64,000 nt of DNA from Membranipora membranacea (lineage: Eukaryota; Bryozoa; Gymnolaemata; Cheilostomatida; Membraniporidae), in the NCBI GenBank assembly GCA_914767715.1, contig OU612071.1, positions 22,131,681 to 22,195,680 of the forward strand. Direction: 5' to 3'. How positions within the stretch are numbered: position 1 is the first letter of the stretch; each line of letters opens with the position of its first letter. The notes below the pieces were generated by a model. The model saw only the letters and a list, made by a program, of their open reading frames with translations. It was not told the origin of the DNA and did no database searches. A program made the position numbers and the translations under genes. Shown in pieces: positions 11,468 through 23,003 of this stretch.

Positions 11468-14400
11468 ATGAAAAGTTTCATCTCGGCTTTGCTGATATTG
11501 GCATCAGGTATTTATAGCTTTCAACTTGGTAACTGGCTGTGATGCTTGCTGATGTTTCACCATTGGCTTTTATTTTATGAGAGTGGACTGTAAGAAAGTT
11601 GTAAGAACAGTTAATGATGTTGTTATCAACTCCCTTCTTTACCATTTTGAGGATTAGACTAGCTGGGCTTATAGTTTTGAAGCTGAAATCAATTCAGACG
11701 AATATAAAGTCTAGGCCGATGCCTTAATCTACCTCATTTTTGATGCTCAGCACTACTCTTTGACTATCATAAACTTTACTATCATGAGTTGGCATCATAT
11801 CCACTGTCATTAGCATTTAGCCAAGAACTTTGCACTGTGAAAATAATAGTAAACTGGTCACAGAAATTGAGGAAAACATCTCTGTTGTGTGCCACTCCAC
11901 TGAGACTCTGCAGATATTGATACAACAGACATCATTGACGTCATGGCCCTAAAAGAAAAGAATAGAGGTCAAACTGGCCTAAATTTTGGTGACTATGGCT
12001 CAAGAATTTGCTCAGTAGTTCAAATTTTGCTCCTTGGTCGTATCAACATTGTAGTTGATTGCTATGATAACCAGGTTCAATCAAAAACAGTCAGAGTTAT
12101 AAGATAGGTAAACCACTCGACCATACATTCAGATGCCACACCCATTCCTAATTGGGCACGTTTAGTCAGTAATGAGGCCAACAAAGTGAGGATTCTGAAA
12201 GGAGGCAGCGGGACACATATAAATGCTCTATCATCCATAGAAGAGAAATCAAACTATCCTTCAGTTGTTTTTTAGACTGAAATAAATCCTAAACAATTGA
12301 TCAAGTAACACTTTGGATCTTCAATATTTCGAGACGTCTCGCCTTCCCAATAAGCCAAGATAACTCCAGCATGTGGGCTCGAATCTTACTGCAGACCATT
12401 GACTACCGGGGTTTGGTTGGCCCCCAGGTGAGTCACATAACCTAACTAAACTGAACAACACAGCGAGACAGGGCATGCGTTTTTATAGTAATCACTAATC
12501 GTGGCAGTTGGACAACTCAACGACCAGATAAATCAGGATTCAGCTTAATGGCTCTGATCAAACTAATGAGACAACAAACAAAAGGGATAGTAACTGGCTG
12601 GATATGAGCTATCCAACTCTCAAAAGGTATGATCACTTATCTTGATTTTCCACTATAATTTTCAATATCACAGGAGCTGCAAGTTGGGTTTGTTGGGACT
12701 GTCAAAAATGTATCCTACAAATTGCTGTTAATGATATTAAGGTGCATGACGGATATATTGGTATTGCTAATGATCATGTCTCATTCAGTGTAATTTGCAT
12801 AGCAAATCAGAGGTGGATTTGGCAACAACTAGACAAGGCATCAATTGCATCTGTCCTAGAAAATCTGGATTGTCTCAAATCGGAGTTCAGTTTAAAAAAA
12901 GGTGAGTGATTGTCCAATGGTTGTTTTCATTGACACACATTATAATAACCTAGCAACCCGTTACTCTAGAATATGGAAAGTAATCAATTTATGCCCATTA
13001 ATTCTGCAGTGCCTTTCTCTGTTAGGGATATGGATATCTTAGGAGCCCAAAAAATGCCAATTATTTGTTGCAATCGATATGGGTATGGGCGCTTGTTTCA
13101 TTTGTCAGTGCTAAATTGAACAAATGTTACTCTTTATGAATGATACTATGGGATCAGAGATATGTGCAGAGGTTGATGGACACTATATGCGCCTTCATCA
13201 ACCCATGGTCTGATGAGAGTACTGCAGAAGTAGGGTATGGTTGCATAGGTTGTTTTTAAGATAGCGATTTGCTCTATATAAGCTGATAAAAAGGTTTGCA
13301 ACTTCAAATGGAAAGCCTGCTCAGTGAATGCCATATCATGCATGATTTTTTTATCCTGCAAAATGATTACATATTTACCATTTTTATCATCGCTCATGCT
13401 TTTTGTAACTGAGTCTTAGGCAATGTTCTCATGACTTCTTCAGCATCATTAATACCATCATGTAATCTGGATAATTGTTTTGATATTATTCTGAAATTAT
13501 TGAGTAATATTCTATAATAGCACATAATGACTCAGCTGCCCTATTATATGCAGCACTACAATTTGGAATATAGCCTCTACTTGGATTGTGTCAGAGTAAA
13601 TTTCTATTTTATCCTTGTAATATTAAAATATTTTTCAAAATCCCGGAATAACACATTTTTTCGCAATTTGCGCAATAGATTTATTCTGCATTTATTTTGA
13701 GTCATTAATATCAATCGAGCCTCAGACCTCAAGACCTGCAGTTGTAAGAACGAAGATCAGACACTGATTGAGCAGACATGTATGGTGACCCAAAAGTAAA
13801 AAAATTCCCAGCATTGATGGATGGAAGACCTCCTATCTGCTATTGTGGGCAGAATTGGACTTTGAGGAACTCTTGACAAATTGCTTGAATCAGGATTGCC
13901 TCACAAAAAGCTGTAGACTTTCTGGCTCTAGTGGCAGCAACAAGTTATTTGCTTGATAAACACATTGCAATATTTGGTGGTGGTACGTTGAATGCCGACT
14001 GCATGCTAGGAAGATGCGAAGACTTACCAAGTACAGGGAGGGTCTAACTGAAAAGCTTTCAACAAAAATAAGAGACTGCGAAATGGATGAGGACATTATC
14101 ACTTACAATCAATGGGTTCAAACTAATCGATCGTGTGTATAAGAACCTCACAGAGAGCTGGATATCAGGAAATTATTATTTTTGCAAAGTGTTATTGTAT
14201 TATTATTAATTTTATTCATATAACCATGGGATTTGGCATCGCACTTCAAAGCCCATGGAAACGACCCTGCACACCTTAATCATTCACAAGACTCAAATAT
14301 GGTGTCTGAACTGATGAGTCGATTAACTGAATAGTTATTTACCCTGAATTTAGCCATTTCTTTTTGCCTTTGATAATGTGATAGTACAGGAGTCTTGATA

Positions 14401-14584
14401 ATGTGCTAAAACGTAAGTGCTTTACAAACTGATTTTAGGAAAAGAATTGACATACGGTACTGTACATGACAGCTCCTATGACTTTACTGGTTCTGATATT
14501 GTGGATGAGTATTACACACAAGAGCAGAGTGGACTTTTAGAACATGACTCACTGATGGTTTTGTGTCAGCAACAAGATCAATGA
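11468..14584 (+). CDS. Possible small secreted protein, three exons (hypothetical)
   Basis: Exon 1 (11468-11507) is an ATG plus signal-peptide-like MKSFISALLILAS and ends in phase 1 before GTATTT. Exon 2 (12674-12901) has a CACAG acceptor and a GTGAGT donor, is phase 1-1, and encodes 76 codons beginning AASWVCWDCQKCILQIAVND. Exon 3 (14439-14584) has acceptor TTTTAG, phase 1, and encodes KELTYGTVHDSSYDFTGSDI... to a stop. The exons add up to 138 codons in one frame. Exon 2 is the most convincing; the links to exons 1 and 3 rest on phase alone, across introns of 1.2 and 1.5 kb. An alternative exon starting at about 11936 (phase 1, 60 open codons) may also belong here. No family is recognised, and exon 3 could be wrong. 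Confidence 0.35.
12374..12431 (+). repeat. Decayed SINE fragment (same family as 15061-15233)
   Basis: B-box-like GGGCTCGAATCTT is followed by ACTGCAG, GGTTTGGTTGG and CCCCCAGGTG in the same order as the middle of the SINE at 15061-15233. Head and tail are not recognisable. It lies in intron 1 of the hypothetical plus-strand gene. Confidence 0.5.
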
Positions 14585-15060
14585 TTTGGGATCGACCTCA
14601 ATGGTGACTTCCGTAACGAGGGCATAAAGCTTTGGCTTAGACCTAGGAGAGGTAAATCAACTTTAAATATCAGATGGCTATGGAGGTTATCATTGATTTG
14701 CTGTTCGCAATCAAAGTTTTCAGTTGTCAGCCAAATCAACTTTGCTGGAAAGTCCAAAATCAATCTCATAACTGGGCTATCAATATAATTCACAGATTGG
14801 GAACTGCTTGATCAAATTGATACTGCAAAATGCAATTGCGCTGCGCCGCTGGATGGGGATATTATTGATTCTATGTTAAAATTAGGCTCCTCAACTTTTT
14901 ATCTATATTTTCACAACCCAAATAGTAAGCACAAATTCTTTTTCAGCAGATTGATGATTGTGCTGATGTGCTGATTTTTCTTGAGCGTTTATACAATCAA
15001 ATGTTCTGTTCTTCACACAAATTTTGAATAATAATATATGCCTTAAACTCTATTTCCCCT

Positions 15061-15233
15061 TTAGTAGGAGGTGGCTCAGTTGGTTAGAGCGCCTGACGTC
15101 AACATGCCGTGGGTTTGACTCCGCCTGCAGTCCATCTTCTACTGGGATTGGTTGGCTTCCAGGTGTGCTCCGACCTGCCTGCAAAGCAGAGCAAATTGGC
15201 GCAGATATTGCGGCCTTGCCAATAAGGCACTAA
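15061..15233 (+). repeat. tRNA-derived SINE, copy 3
   Basis: The plus strand reads TTAGTAGGAGGTGGCTCAGT (A box GTGGCTCAGTTGG, then TTAGAGCGCCTGAC), a B-box-like GGGTTTGACTCC, GGGATTGGTTGG, and the tail CCAGGTGTGCTCCGACCTGC...GAGCAAATTGGCGCAGATAT...GCGGCCTTGCC. It is the same family as the minus-strand copies at 1651-1838 and 4641-4832. The cloverleaf is not intact, so it is not a functional tRNA gene. Confidence 0.75.
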
Positions 15234-15385
15234 TATTTTACCGCCAATGCCTCAGGATGGGCGAGTGATAAGACATCTGATTTTAATCAACCTTTTCTTT
15301 AATCATCCTTTTGATCAACTTTAATAAGCCTTTCTGCGATCGGCAATAATGAAAAACATGGCAGCTTATGACCAAATTTGTACAG

Positions 15386-15585
15386 ATGCACAGGACTTGA
15401 AACTCACTGTTGCAAAAGATGGACAATACGGGAGTTATGCCCTCTGCGCCTTGAGAAATTGCCTCCTTGATTTAATGGAGAGAGTGGAGTATACTTCACC
15501 TGTCTATGGAAGGTATACGAAGGTTGTACAACAAACAGTTGATACGAGTTTTATGCTTTTTGAGGTTGAAGTCTATGGGCATTAA
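15386..15585 (+). CDS. Terminal exon of an FTP (fucolectin-type F5/8C-like) domain protein, partial
   Basis: The exon starts after a TTTGTACAG acceptor in phase 1 and runs to a TAA. It encodes LKLTVAKDGQYGS...LC...RVEYTSP and ends GRYTKVV...MLFEVEVYGH. The order L.VTV, LC, GRY..V and L.EVEVYG is that of the C-terminal half of the eel-fucolectin/tachylectin-4/pentraxin-1 (FTP) carbohydrate-binding domain. The exon begins in the same phase and at the same domain position as exon 3 of the PAN-FTP gene at 28936-30559, which supports both calls. I could not find the upstream exon encoding the N-terminal half of the domain; the SINE at 15061-15233 lies just upstream. It may be the 3' end of a gene or an orphan exon. 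Confidence 0.55.
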
Positions 15586-15780
15586 CAGCATGCTGTCTTC
15601 AAATGCTTCTTTTTTTTTACATTGTGTTTCTTATTTCCAACTTTATGATGACGATAATGCCCCTGTGACGGACAATAACCTGAAAAATCAGTAGCATATA
15701 TCTTCATCTACCAATGCTGACTTGACAGTATTAGTTATATCAATATCTGAGACTGATAAAGAAATAATAGCTTTGTCTGT

Positions 15781-16197
15781 ATATCGCTGGCCCAGCGCGA
15801 CAAAGTCCTATCTGGCAAAACCAAAAAAATCTATTTTAATATTAGCAATGTGGTTTTTATGCTTAAGATTTCAAATCTTGTTGATTTTTTCTTCTATCTC
15901 TGTCCTTTCTCCAGATATCTGGTGCGACTTTGTTCTAACTGGTAGGAGTTTAAATATTTCCTCAGCACAATAAAGATCTATCTGGCCTCATTCAATTTAA
16001 TTGGTCAATCATGTGTTCATTGTCCAATCATGTTATGTTATCAATGAGGAATTAATGACATAATGTTTGTTTGTAATTCTTGTATAGAAATTACAACTCA
16101 TGGTAATTATATCATTTCATAAGAAAGTCACATAGTTGAATTTCTGCAAGTTGGAAAAATGTCCAGATAGTACATTCTCGCGCTGGGCCAGCGATAT
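15781..16197. mobile_element. MITE-like element with ~33-bp terminal inverted repeats
   Basis: The left end reads ATATCGCTGGCCCAGCGCGA and the right end is its reverse complement (TCGCGCTGGGCCAGCGATAT, ending at 16197). Partial complementarity extends inward to TATCTGG (about 15813) and CCAGATAG (16163). The interior is A+T-rich and non-coding. Because the outermost ATAT is palindromic, it could be a 4-bp target duplication (body 15785-16193) or part of the TIR. Confidence 0.7.
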
Positions 16198-16835
16198 GAT
16201 ACTCCCTAACATCGATTACTACCTAAAATGCCTCTGAAACCTGTTATATTATAACAACTTAACTTTTGTCCTGAACATGATACCAGTTAAATTGCAATAC
16301 TTACCATACCAAACCCAGTTATTGTCAAAACTGTGATAGATAGCTTCTTGATCCTTCTTCTTACCTGACAAAACATTAATTGAAAACTTGTTATTGTCTC
16401 ATTCAGCAATTATTATTGGCATTTTGATTTTCAGTAGACATGCTGGAAACACATCAGCTCATTTATGTTAATCTGTCCATGGCATGAGACTACAACTACA
16501 AAATGATTTGTGGAATAGCAATTTTGCAACTTAATATTTTCTTAACGGATAGCATGGTAGTTTGTCCCGTATACATTGTCTCAAGTTTAATATCTAAAGC
16601 GATAATAAAACATTTTCCAGCCAATTATTCTACTCATGTCTGCCATAGTGGAAAATGTGAATGATATAAGGATCAATATTTAAATCATCATAAGTATAAA
16701 TACTGGGAACCTATTAATTTCCAAAATGCAAAAATGTGGAAGCAACAACTTCAGTATGTTTTTTTGGGTAGTAGGGCCAGCAGGATCAATATTATGTGAC
16801 TTTCTGATTTTATTGATCTTTGAATTGGCAGTACA

Positions 16836-17155
16836 TGGGGCCAATTTTATATCTGGGGCCAAGTTTTTCTAATTTGGGCCAAGTTTCAGTATATGGGGCC
16901 AAGTTTGTCTATCTTGATCAAGTTTTGTATTTATTGGCCAAGAAGTATTTTATGGGGCCAAGTTTTACTAATTTTTGTTCTACTGATGGGGCTGAGTTTT
17001 GTATTTGGGGCGAGTTTTAGTATATGGGGCCAAGTTTATATCTGGGGCCAAGCTTTGTTAAATGAGGCCAAATTTTGTATTTGGGGCCAGGTTTTGCCCA
17101 GGCCAAGTTTGGACAGGGCCATGTTTGGACAGAGCCAAGTTTGGATGGGGCTAGG
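16836..17155 (+). repeat. Degenerate GGGGCCAAG-type minisatellite
   Basis: More than a dozen copies of (T)GGGGCCAAGTTT, separated by short variable spacers (TATA, TATTT, TCTATCTTGATCAA and so on), decay towards GGACAGGGCCAAG and GGGGCTAGG at the right end. The open frames across it (16820-17186) simply reflect the repeat and are not genes. Confidence 0.8.
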
Positions 17156-17240
17156 TTGTCACACTTTAGCTCAAATCTTTCTTTGAGTGTACAACTGTAT
17201 ATCGATAATTTGGTTGGCGTTTTACGATACTTAGAAAAGT

Positions 17241-17310
17241 TTCAGGGGAAAGGAAGATGTTTATTCAGACGTCACAGTGACGTCTGAATGAACTAATCCC
17301 CCTTCCCTGA
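17241..17310. repeat. Long near-loopless hairpin
   Basis: TTATTCAGACGTCAC is followed immediately by its complement GTGACGTCTGAATGAA, and the pairing extends with mismatches to TTCAGGGGAAAGG (left) and CCTTCCCTGA (right), about 33 bp per arm with almost no loop. It could be a tiny foldback element or a fused TIR pair. The centre resembles a CRE half-site, but no promoter context is seen. Confidence 0.7.
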
Positions 17311-17559
17311 TGCCTCCTTTTTTGGCAGCAGAGCTTACAGGGACTTCAAGTTACAGTGACATCACATCGCAGATAGTGCCACCAATCATTGCAGTCCAAC
17401 CTCTGAGACAGTGTCCAAAGTTTTTTGGATGAGAAGGGTTCAAGCGACTCCTGCTGAAATTACTATCATGCGTGCAAGAGAGTGCAGGTTGACTGGGAAG
17501 TTTTGAGTGAGAGCTCTACCAAATTCTCTGCCAAATCTGTGATGCTCTCAAAACTAAGC

Positions 17560-17626
17560 CTCCGCCTAAGCAGGGACTCGGACCATGGTCCCTCAGATTA
17601 CGAGCTGAGCTATCCAGGCTATATAA
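17560..17626 (-). repeat. tRNA-like SINE head
   Basis: The minus strand contains GGATAGCTCAGCTCG (A box) and, about 25 nt on, GGTCCGAGTCCC (B box), followed by TGCTTAGGCGGAGGC. The acceptor stem does not pair, so it is a SINE head or tRNA pseudogene. Confidence 0.5.
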
Positions 17627-18028
17627 ATGCTAATCAAAATGATCAATGACCAATTCTTATCCAAAGAGGTGAAAATAAATTTTGATTTGCCTGGTAAAGT
17701 TTATTTCAAATAATCCCGCCAAATTATATGGGTTCTTATCGATTAATTTGGACACTTTAGATTTATGGTGATAAAAGTTGCCTAGATACTGTTGCCAGGA
17801 TCAAATTTTGGCACTGTCATAAAATCCAAAAATCTCACAGTGTTATGAGCCATCGCAACAAGGAAACTTATCAAATAACAATAACTATTTCATGAAATGC
17901 AATTCAACTTTAAATATGGGTGTCTTCCTTATTCTTACATAACACTCTTGAGACATCTTGAGAAAACTTTCAAACGCTATAATCATTGATAACCAAAAAG
18001 CATGATCTGAAAGAACAAACATATCACA

Positions 18029-18421
18029 TGTGACAGCACACTGAGCGGTTACTAGGGCGAATTGACGAGACTTTTAATTGCACACCAGCATCTTTATTGC
18101 TCTCTCAAACAACACTCACTAAACTGAGTAAGAACTACCCCTTATATAGTATTACCGAAGGATGTGAAAATAGGATATCATATGATATCAATTAAATTGC
18201 AAAAACTAGGTAATATCAAAGTGATAATTAATTGGCTCACACTCATCAAGACGGCAAAGTGTAACACCACACACCAGGACACAACCAATAAGTTGGTCAT
18301 TATTAATGTAATAATGTCTATTAAAAGGTTATTATTTCTATGTTTATTTTTATGGCATTTCCAGTGAAAGCCAGAACGGTCACTGTCATGACCTGATACA
18401 TGACAGATGATGGCTGTTACA
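18029..18421. mobile_element. Solo LTR-like element, copy 1
   Basis: It starts TGTGACAGC and ends GCTGTTACA, giving the TG...CA ends and short inverted termini of an LTR. It aligns along its length to 45868-46300 (shared blocks GAGCGGTTACTAGGGCGAAT, CACACACCAGGACACA, GGCATTTCCAGTGA, ACATGACAG.TGATGGCTG). There is no internal coding region and no second LTR nearby. I see no clean target duplication at this copy. A GTATATGTATAT microsatellite follows it. Confidence 0.7.
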
Positions 18422-21400
18422 GAAGCACAATTTATGTATGTATATGTATATGTATATTTATATTTGTCTGTTCTGTAGTAAAAATAATGTCAGAAATGTC
18501 AACAATATCAGCCTAGTGAATTTTTAAATTTCTCAGAAGTAATCCAGTGTCAATATATTGGTCTACTGGCTTCCCTGAAATTTGCCTCTTTGATTTTACT
18601 CACTGTTTTTACTACTATTTGAAACTTAAAGAGATGCTCTAAGCCAGATTGATAAAGTCTGGTCTGCTGCTAAGATGATAGAACACATAGTAACGACCAT
18701 AAGCATGTCGTACATTTTGGCCCTTATGACATCATGCAGGGTGGGTGTACATTTTCCAGTCGTCTGTGAAATCATAAGTAGTACTCTCATAAACGAAGGC
18801 CATTCATAAAATATAACACACAATTTTCAATTTTGATTTTTTCAGTAAATACATATTTTTTTACAGAAATCACAATAAAAAAATGTTTCTGAGATGATTC
18901 TGAAAACATTCAATTAAAAAATTTTTGAAATTTAAAGTAGGAGAGGAAAAAATTTAGCTAGGCTGCCAATGTGTGTATGAATACAGTATACCCTACATGA
19001 GGGAATTGGCACCTTTTTCCATTCAACAAACTGAACTTTCAAACTGAACTGAACTCAAATCTCTCCTTCCTCTTGATTTCATTGCAAGCTTATATTGTTT
19101 ACTGTCAGAACTGTTTGGCAAAACAGAGCATCACACATTTACTACATCTACTGCACGGTAGTCTACGCACTGTGCAGGATTTGCTTGGATTTTTCCTCTC
19201 ATTACTTTTACATTAATCTTACTTCATATAGCCTAGGGTCCAATAATACACATTGTATGACCTTTTGTCAATGTCATGAATGACCGCCCTTATTCAAAAT
19301 GAAGGAAATTCTGGCTGACATTTTCTTCACTACTTGGCAGTGAATATCTCTGCTCATGGGTATTTCCCAAACATGAAGCTACTTTTCCCAGAGTCTTACT
19401 GGAATACTCTCATACCTGGAGCAATATAGTAGGTGGCATGAATAGAAATCAATAGATATTGCAGTTTTAGTGCTCCCCTTGATTAACTTATAACACTCAA
19501 GAGCAGACAACTCCAGCGAAATCCTGCATTGTTCTCAGACTTTTTCCCCTCCGGGGGGCCGTCGGACAGGGGCAAAGTCTGGGGGGCTCAGACTAACTGC
19601 ACGGGTGAGTAGCCTATTTATCATACTAATATACTTGTGTCAATGAGTAACAGGCTTCATTGATTTCGTTCTCATTATTATTGGCCTTGGGTGGGGAAGG
19701 GTTGGGTCACTTGGTTGGCTGTAATACAAAAGACCAAGGTATTAGATCTTATCATTGTTGTCTCTTCTGATGGGTCGGCCCCCCAATAATCTGAGGGCTT
19801 AGCTATAGTGCCTGCTTTTTTGGGGCACACGTTGAGAGAGATAAACTAAAATGAATCAACAACAATGACTTTGATGTTTGTAACCTAACTGAGTACACTG
19901 TCAGTGTCAGCTCATAAAAGCAATAGAATTGTTGTTTGCCAGCTTCAGTTCAGCGATGAGCTCATGTTAGCATATGTGAGCTTTCCCATCACTCAGCTGC
20001 AGAGGCATGGGCTCCAGGGACTTACGTGATACATGCCTTGACTTTGCCTAATGTCCAGTAGGTGGTGGATACTGGAACATTGACAATGCCAGCATATCAA
20101 TTGTCATCCATTTCAAAGAACTGCAGATCAATGCTGTGGCAATTATCATGCACTTTTTTTTACTGTCATCAACTTCGAACAAACAATGCTGTGCAGGGCT
20201 CTGCTCGAAGAAAGAGAGTGTTCAATGGGAGTCGCTTCCATAGTACATACTGGGATATATTTCCTACTGCAGAGGCACCCAGGTTGATATGCTTCATGGC
20301 TGGCTTCTCTCAGGTGTAAGCATAAAGACTTAACATCAGGACGCAGCTACAATGTTTGCACAGCCCATGTTACCTTGGAGGATTATGAGATGATAAAATG
20401 ACTTTAATATTACTAGCATAAATACTACTCCATAAATCCATAAATTTCGCGTAAGGACATTTTTTCATAATAATATATTGGCCTAGTTTTGTCTGCTGTT
20501 GGGAATTGCAAACATCATTAACTTGCACAAATGATTCAAAATCGACAAATATGTATTATGTATAATATATTTTGTTGATAAGTGATGTTATCAAGTGTAG
20601 GATGCTTGCTCAACCAAAAAATCTTATGAGGAGTCTGAGTGAGGTGGCAAGTTTTTGAATGTCACTCACGCAGTTTACAAGTTCAAATGAAAACTGTTGG
20701 GTGTGGAAAATCTGCTGTGCTCACAGATTGCTGTCTTATCACCTCCAGCACATCATATTTAATGCTGATGATAGGAATGGGTATATCCATACAAAGTGGC
20801 GAATTACGCTCCGAAGTTGTGTAAACTTTGCAGAAGTCATGATAGGAGGTTTTGATCTTGCCATCTATGTCGCCGATTTAGATTTCAGCATAATTATTTC
20901 TACCATGTTGTCTTGCTATATTTGAATTGTCTTAAACAACCACATCTTGATTCCGACAGGTGAAACGATATGGTGATATAACACTATATTTAATCATGGA
21001 AGACTGTGAGAAGACTCTCACATAGGTTATAAATCTCATTTTACAGGTACATGAACACAAACAAGATCAGGTCAGAGAAGTTCTTCTTTATAGCCCAGCT
21101 GGGGATGTTCTGAGCTATCACGCGTTAAACGAAGTCAGTGGCAGCTGCAAAAGAAAATGATAAGCTATTCATGGGTGGAGACAAACGTCTGACAGTTTAC
21201 CCTCATTTTAAAGCCTACCCTCTAATTACCCAGTACGAAGTCAAAGCTCTATTTCCAGCGCTTGCTTACTCTACACCCTCAACCAGTAGTCTTACGATGA
21301 AGTGACAAAAAAGAGGCCAAAACTACAGAAATAATTTTGGAAATAGAAATCTGGGTAGTTTTTAGATGAGTTGTCCCCCCTCACCCGTACAGACACAAAC

Positions 21401-22157
21401 AGCAAACCTAGCTGTTAAGTTTAATAATTCAATAATATTTTTTTTTATATACATTGTTTGCATGTATAGTAAGAAGCCAAACTGAAAGATCACATGCACA
21501 TTGACTTTTAATTTTCTTTTTTCGTGCTGATATTCAATACAGCCCCCTCTGCGCTTACCTGTCCTGTTGTTTACTAGCTTGCTAATGAATTTGGTTCTTC
21601 TATTGCTATGCATTGCTTATAAAAATTGTCTATTGGGCTTACTGGCTCTACTCAGTCGTTCCCCCCCCCCCCGGCTCATGTTGCCAAGGTTCAAAATAAG
21701 CAGCCATTGTCAATATTTTCTAATACCACTGCTGCAGCTGAAAGCAATGAACTATTTATGATTGCTGAAACTTCTCCTGTCCTACAGACTTGGTTTGTTT
21801 ATGAAAACAAAGAGTATGCTTGGCTGATTGTGTGAAGCTATAGTTTTCTACATGGGATTATGTGGTTCCATAGTTTTCCCAAGAGGTTTTCCATTGTGAC
21901 ATCATTTAGGTTGGGTGAATATTTTCATCTCCACATTATACATGTTGTATCGTTTGAAATTTTTTTTGTGTGCACAATATTACTTCCCTATGCCTAAAGT
22001 AATTATGTAGTAACTTAAAACCCTACTAAAATGTATCGTGTCTGACTTAGATGATCTCTTTAAATGATTTTGGCTGCGAATCTCATGATTTATTTTTAAA
22101 TGACGATGAAGGAGTCTAACTCTTCGCTAGCCAAAGTCAGGGCCATAGTTAAACGCA
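18422..22157. other. No gene confirmed; a G/C-rich hairpin and low-complexity tracts
   Basis: I see no recognised gene. A hairpin lies at 19536-19581 (AGACTTTTTCCCCT against AGGGGCAAAGTCT), and its loop motif GCCGTCGGAC recurs in part near 44070 and 45488. A poly-C run is at about 21661-21672. A plus-strand exon-like piece, about 21048-21161 (after TTTTACAG, VHEHKQDQVREVLLYSPAGD... to a stop), might be a terminal exon of an unknown gene. Open frames at 20062-20319 and 20659-20925 have no supporting features. Confidence 0.45.
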
Positions 22158-22163
22158 TTTATT
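22158..22163 (-). promoter_or_regulatory. Candidate poly(A) signal (AATAAA) of the WSC gene
   Basis: TTTATT on the plus strand is AATAAA on the minus strand, about 150 bp past the WSC gene's stop codon. The stop itself is followed directly by a (CTGT)n microsatellite at about 22290-22313. Confidence 0.4.
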
Positions 22164-22310
22164 TTTAAGTCTGATTATATGGTTTAAAAACGAAAGTAGA
22201 TATTGATTTATGTAATTAACATTTTTTTTCTTCTAAATTTGAAAGAATAGTTTTTCACACTTTATCAATGTCAACAAATACTCGTTCTGTCTGTCTGTCT
22301 GTCTGTCTGT

Positions 22311-23003
22311 CTACAGTGTGATCTCATAGATATTGCTTCTCAAAACTCCACCACACTTGAAGGTTGGAGCTGCCGGGCAATTACGACCACACTGACTGCT
22401 AGGGGCGGTCCCGTAACGACCATATGAGTTACCACACTTGCAGTAGGTGCCTGCTGGCAACCCAGCATAACGATATCCTGCAAAAATACAAATTGAAATT
22501 AAAACAGCAAGTTGGATTGGAATATTTGCCATATGGCTTTGGCAGGGTGCAGGGCATGAGTAAATAATTCACAGAAGGAGAATTTGTCATTACACTCCGG
22601 CTAAGAATGGTGAGTATTCTTCTAGGTAGCTCTCAGCAGACTATAAATTTTATTTCTACACAGTAGAAACAATGCAACGATATGTGGCTCAATTCGCCTA
22701 TTTACAGATTGAACTCACCGTTAAATTTGCAAGACTGTATACACGTAGAGACTGTATTAGAGCTTCCAACAAATGAGCTCCATGGTAGATCTCGGAGTGT
22801 GAGTGCATCTTTATAGCATCCTAGATGGCGTCCACCTAGTGCCGCTATTTTATAGATCCAATTCCTCCAAGTATAACCACATTTCCCAGGACCTGATGGA
22901 CAATTTGATGCACATTGTGAGTTGTCAACAGCTGGACCATAGCGTCCATACGAGTTCCCACAGGCACATAATATACGAGCTTGCAGACCGGTATAGCTAT
23001 ATC
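22311..23003 (-). CDS. WSC-domain protein, two 3' exons (5' end missing)
   Basis: WSC domains are small disulphide-rich modules of extracellular or membrane-tethered proteins, thought to bind carbohydrate. Exon A (23003-22719, phase 1-1, 95 codons) carries the C-terminal half of one WSC domain (CACGNSYGRYGPA, CASNC, CGYTWRNWIY) and then the N-terminal half of the next (LGCYKD, RDLPW, TCIQSCKFNG). A 241-bp intron with GTGAGT and TTTTGCAG follows. Exon B (22477-22311) completes the second domain (YRYAGLPAGTYCKCGNSYG, CGGVLRSNIYEITL) and stops. Joining them gives KFN-G-YRYAG in frame, as the family requires. Each WSC domain is thus split at the same point by a phase-1 intron, an arrangement that allows tandem duplication. 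The upstream exon with a signal peptide and the first half-domain was not found up to the LINE at 26.3 kb. No transmembrane segment follows, so the product looks secreted. Confidence 0.85.

Noticed and set aside
15061-15140. tRNA gene
   Set aside because: A and B boxes are present, but the acceptor and anticodon stems do not pair, and the unit continues into a SINE tail shared with other copies.
16820-17186. Two overlapping plus-strand frames of 66 and 97 codons
   Set aside because: They arise from the GGGGCCAAG repeat.
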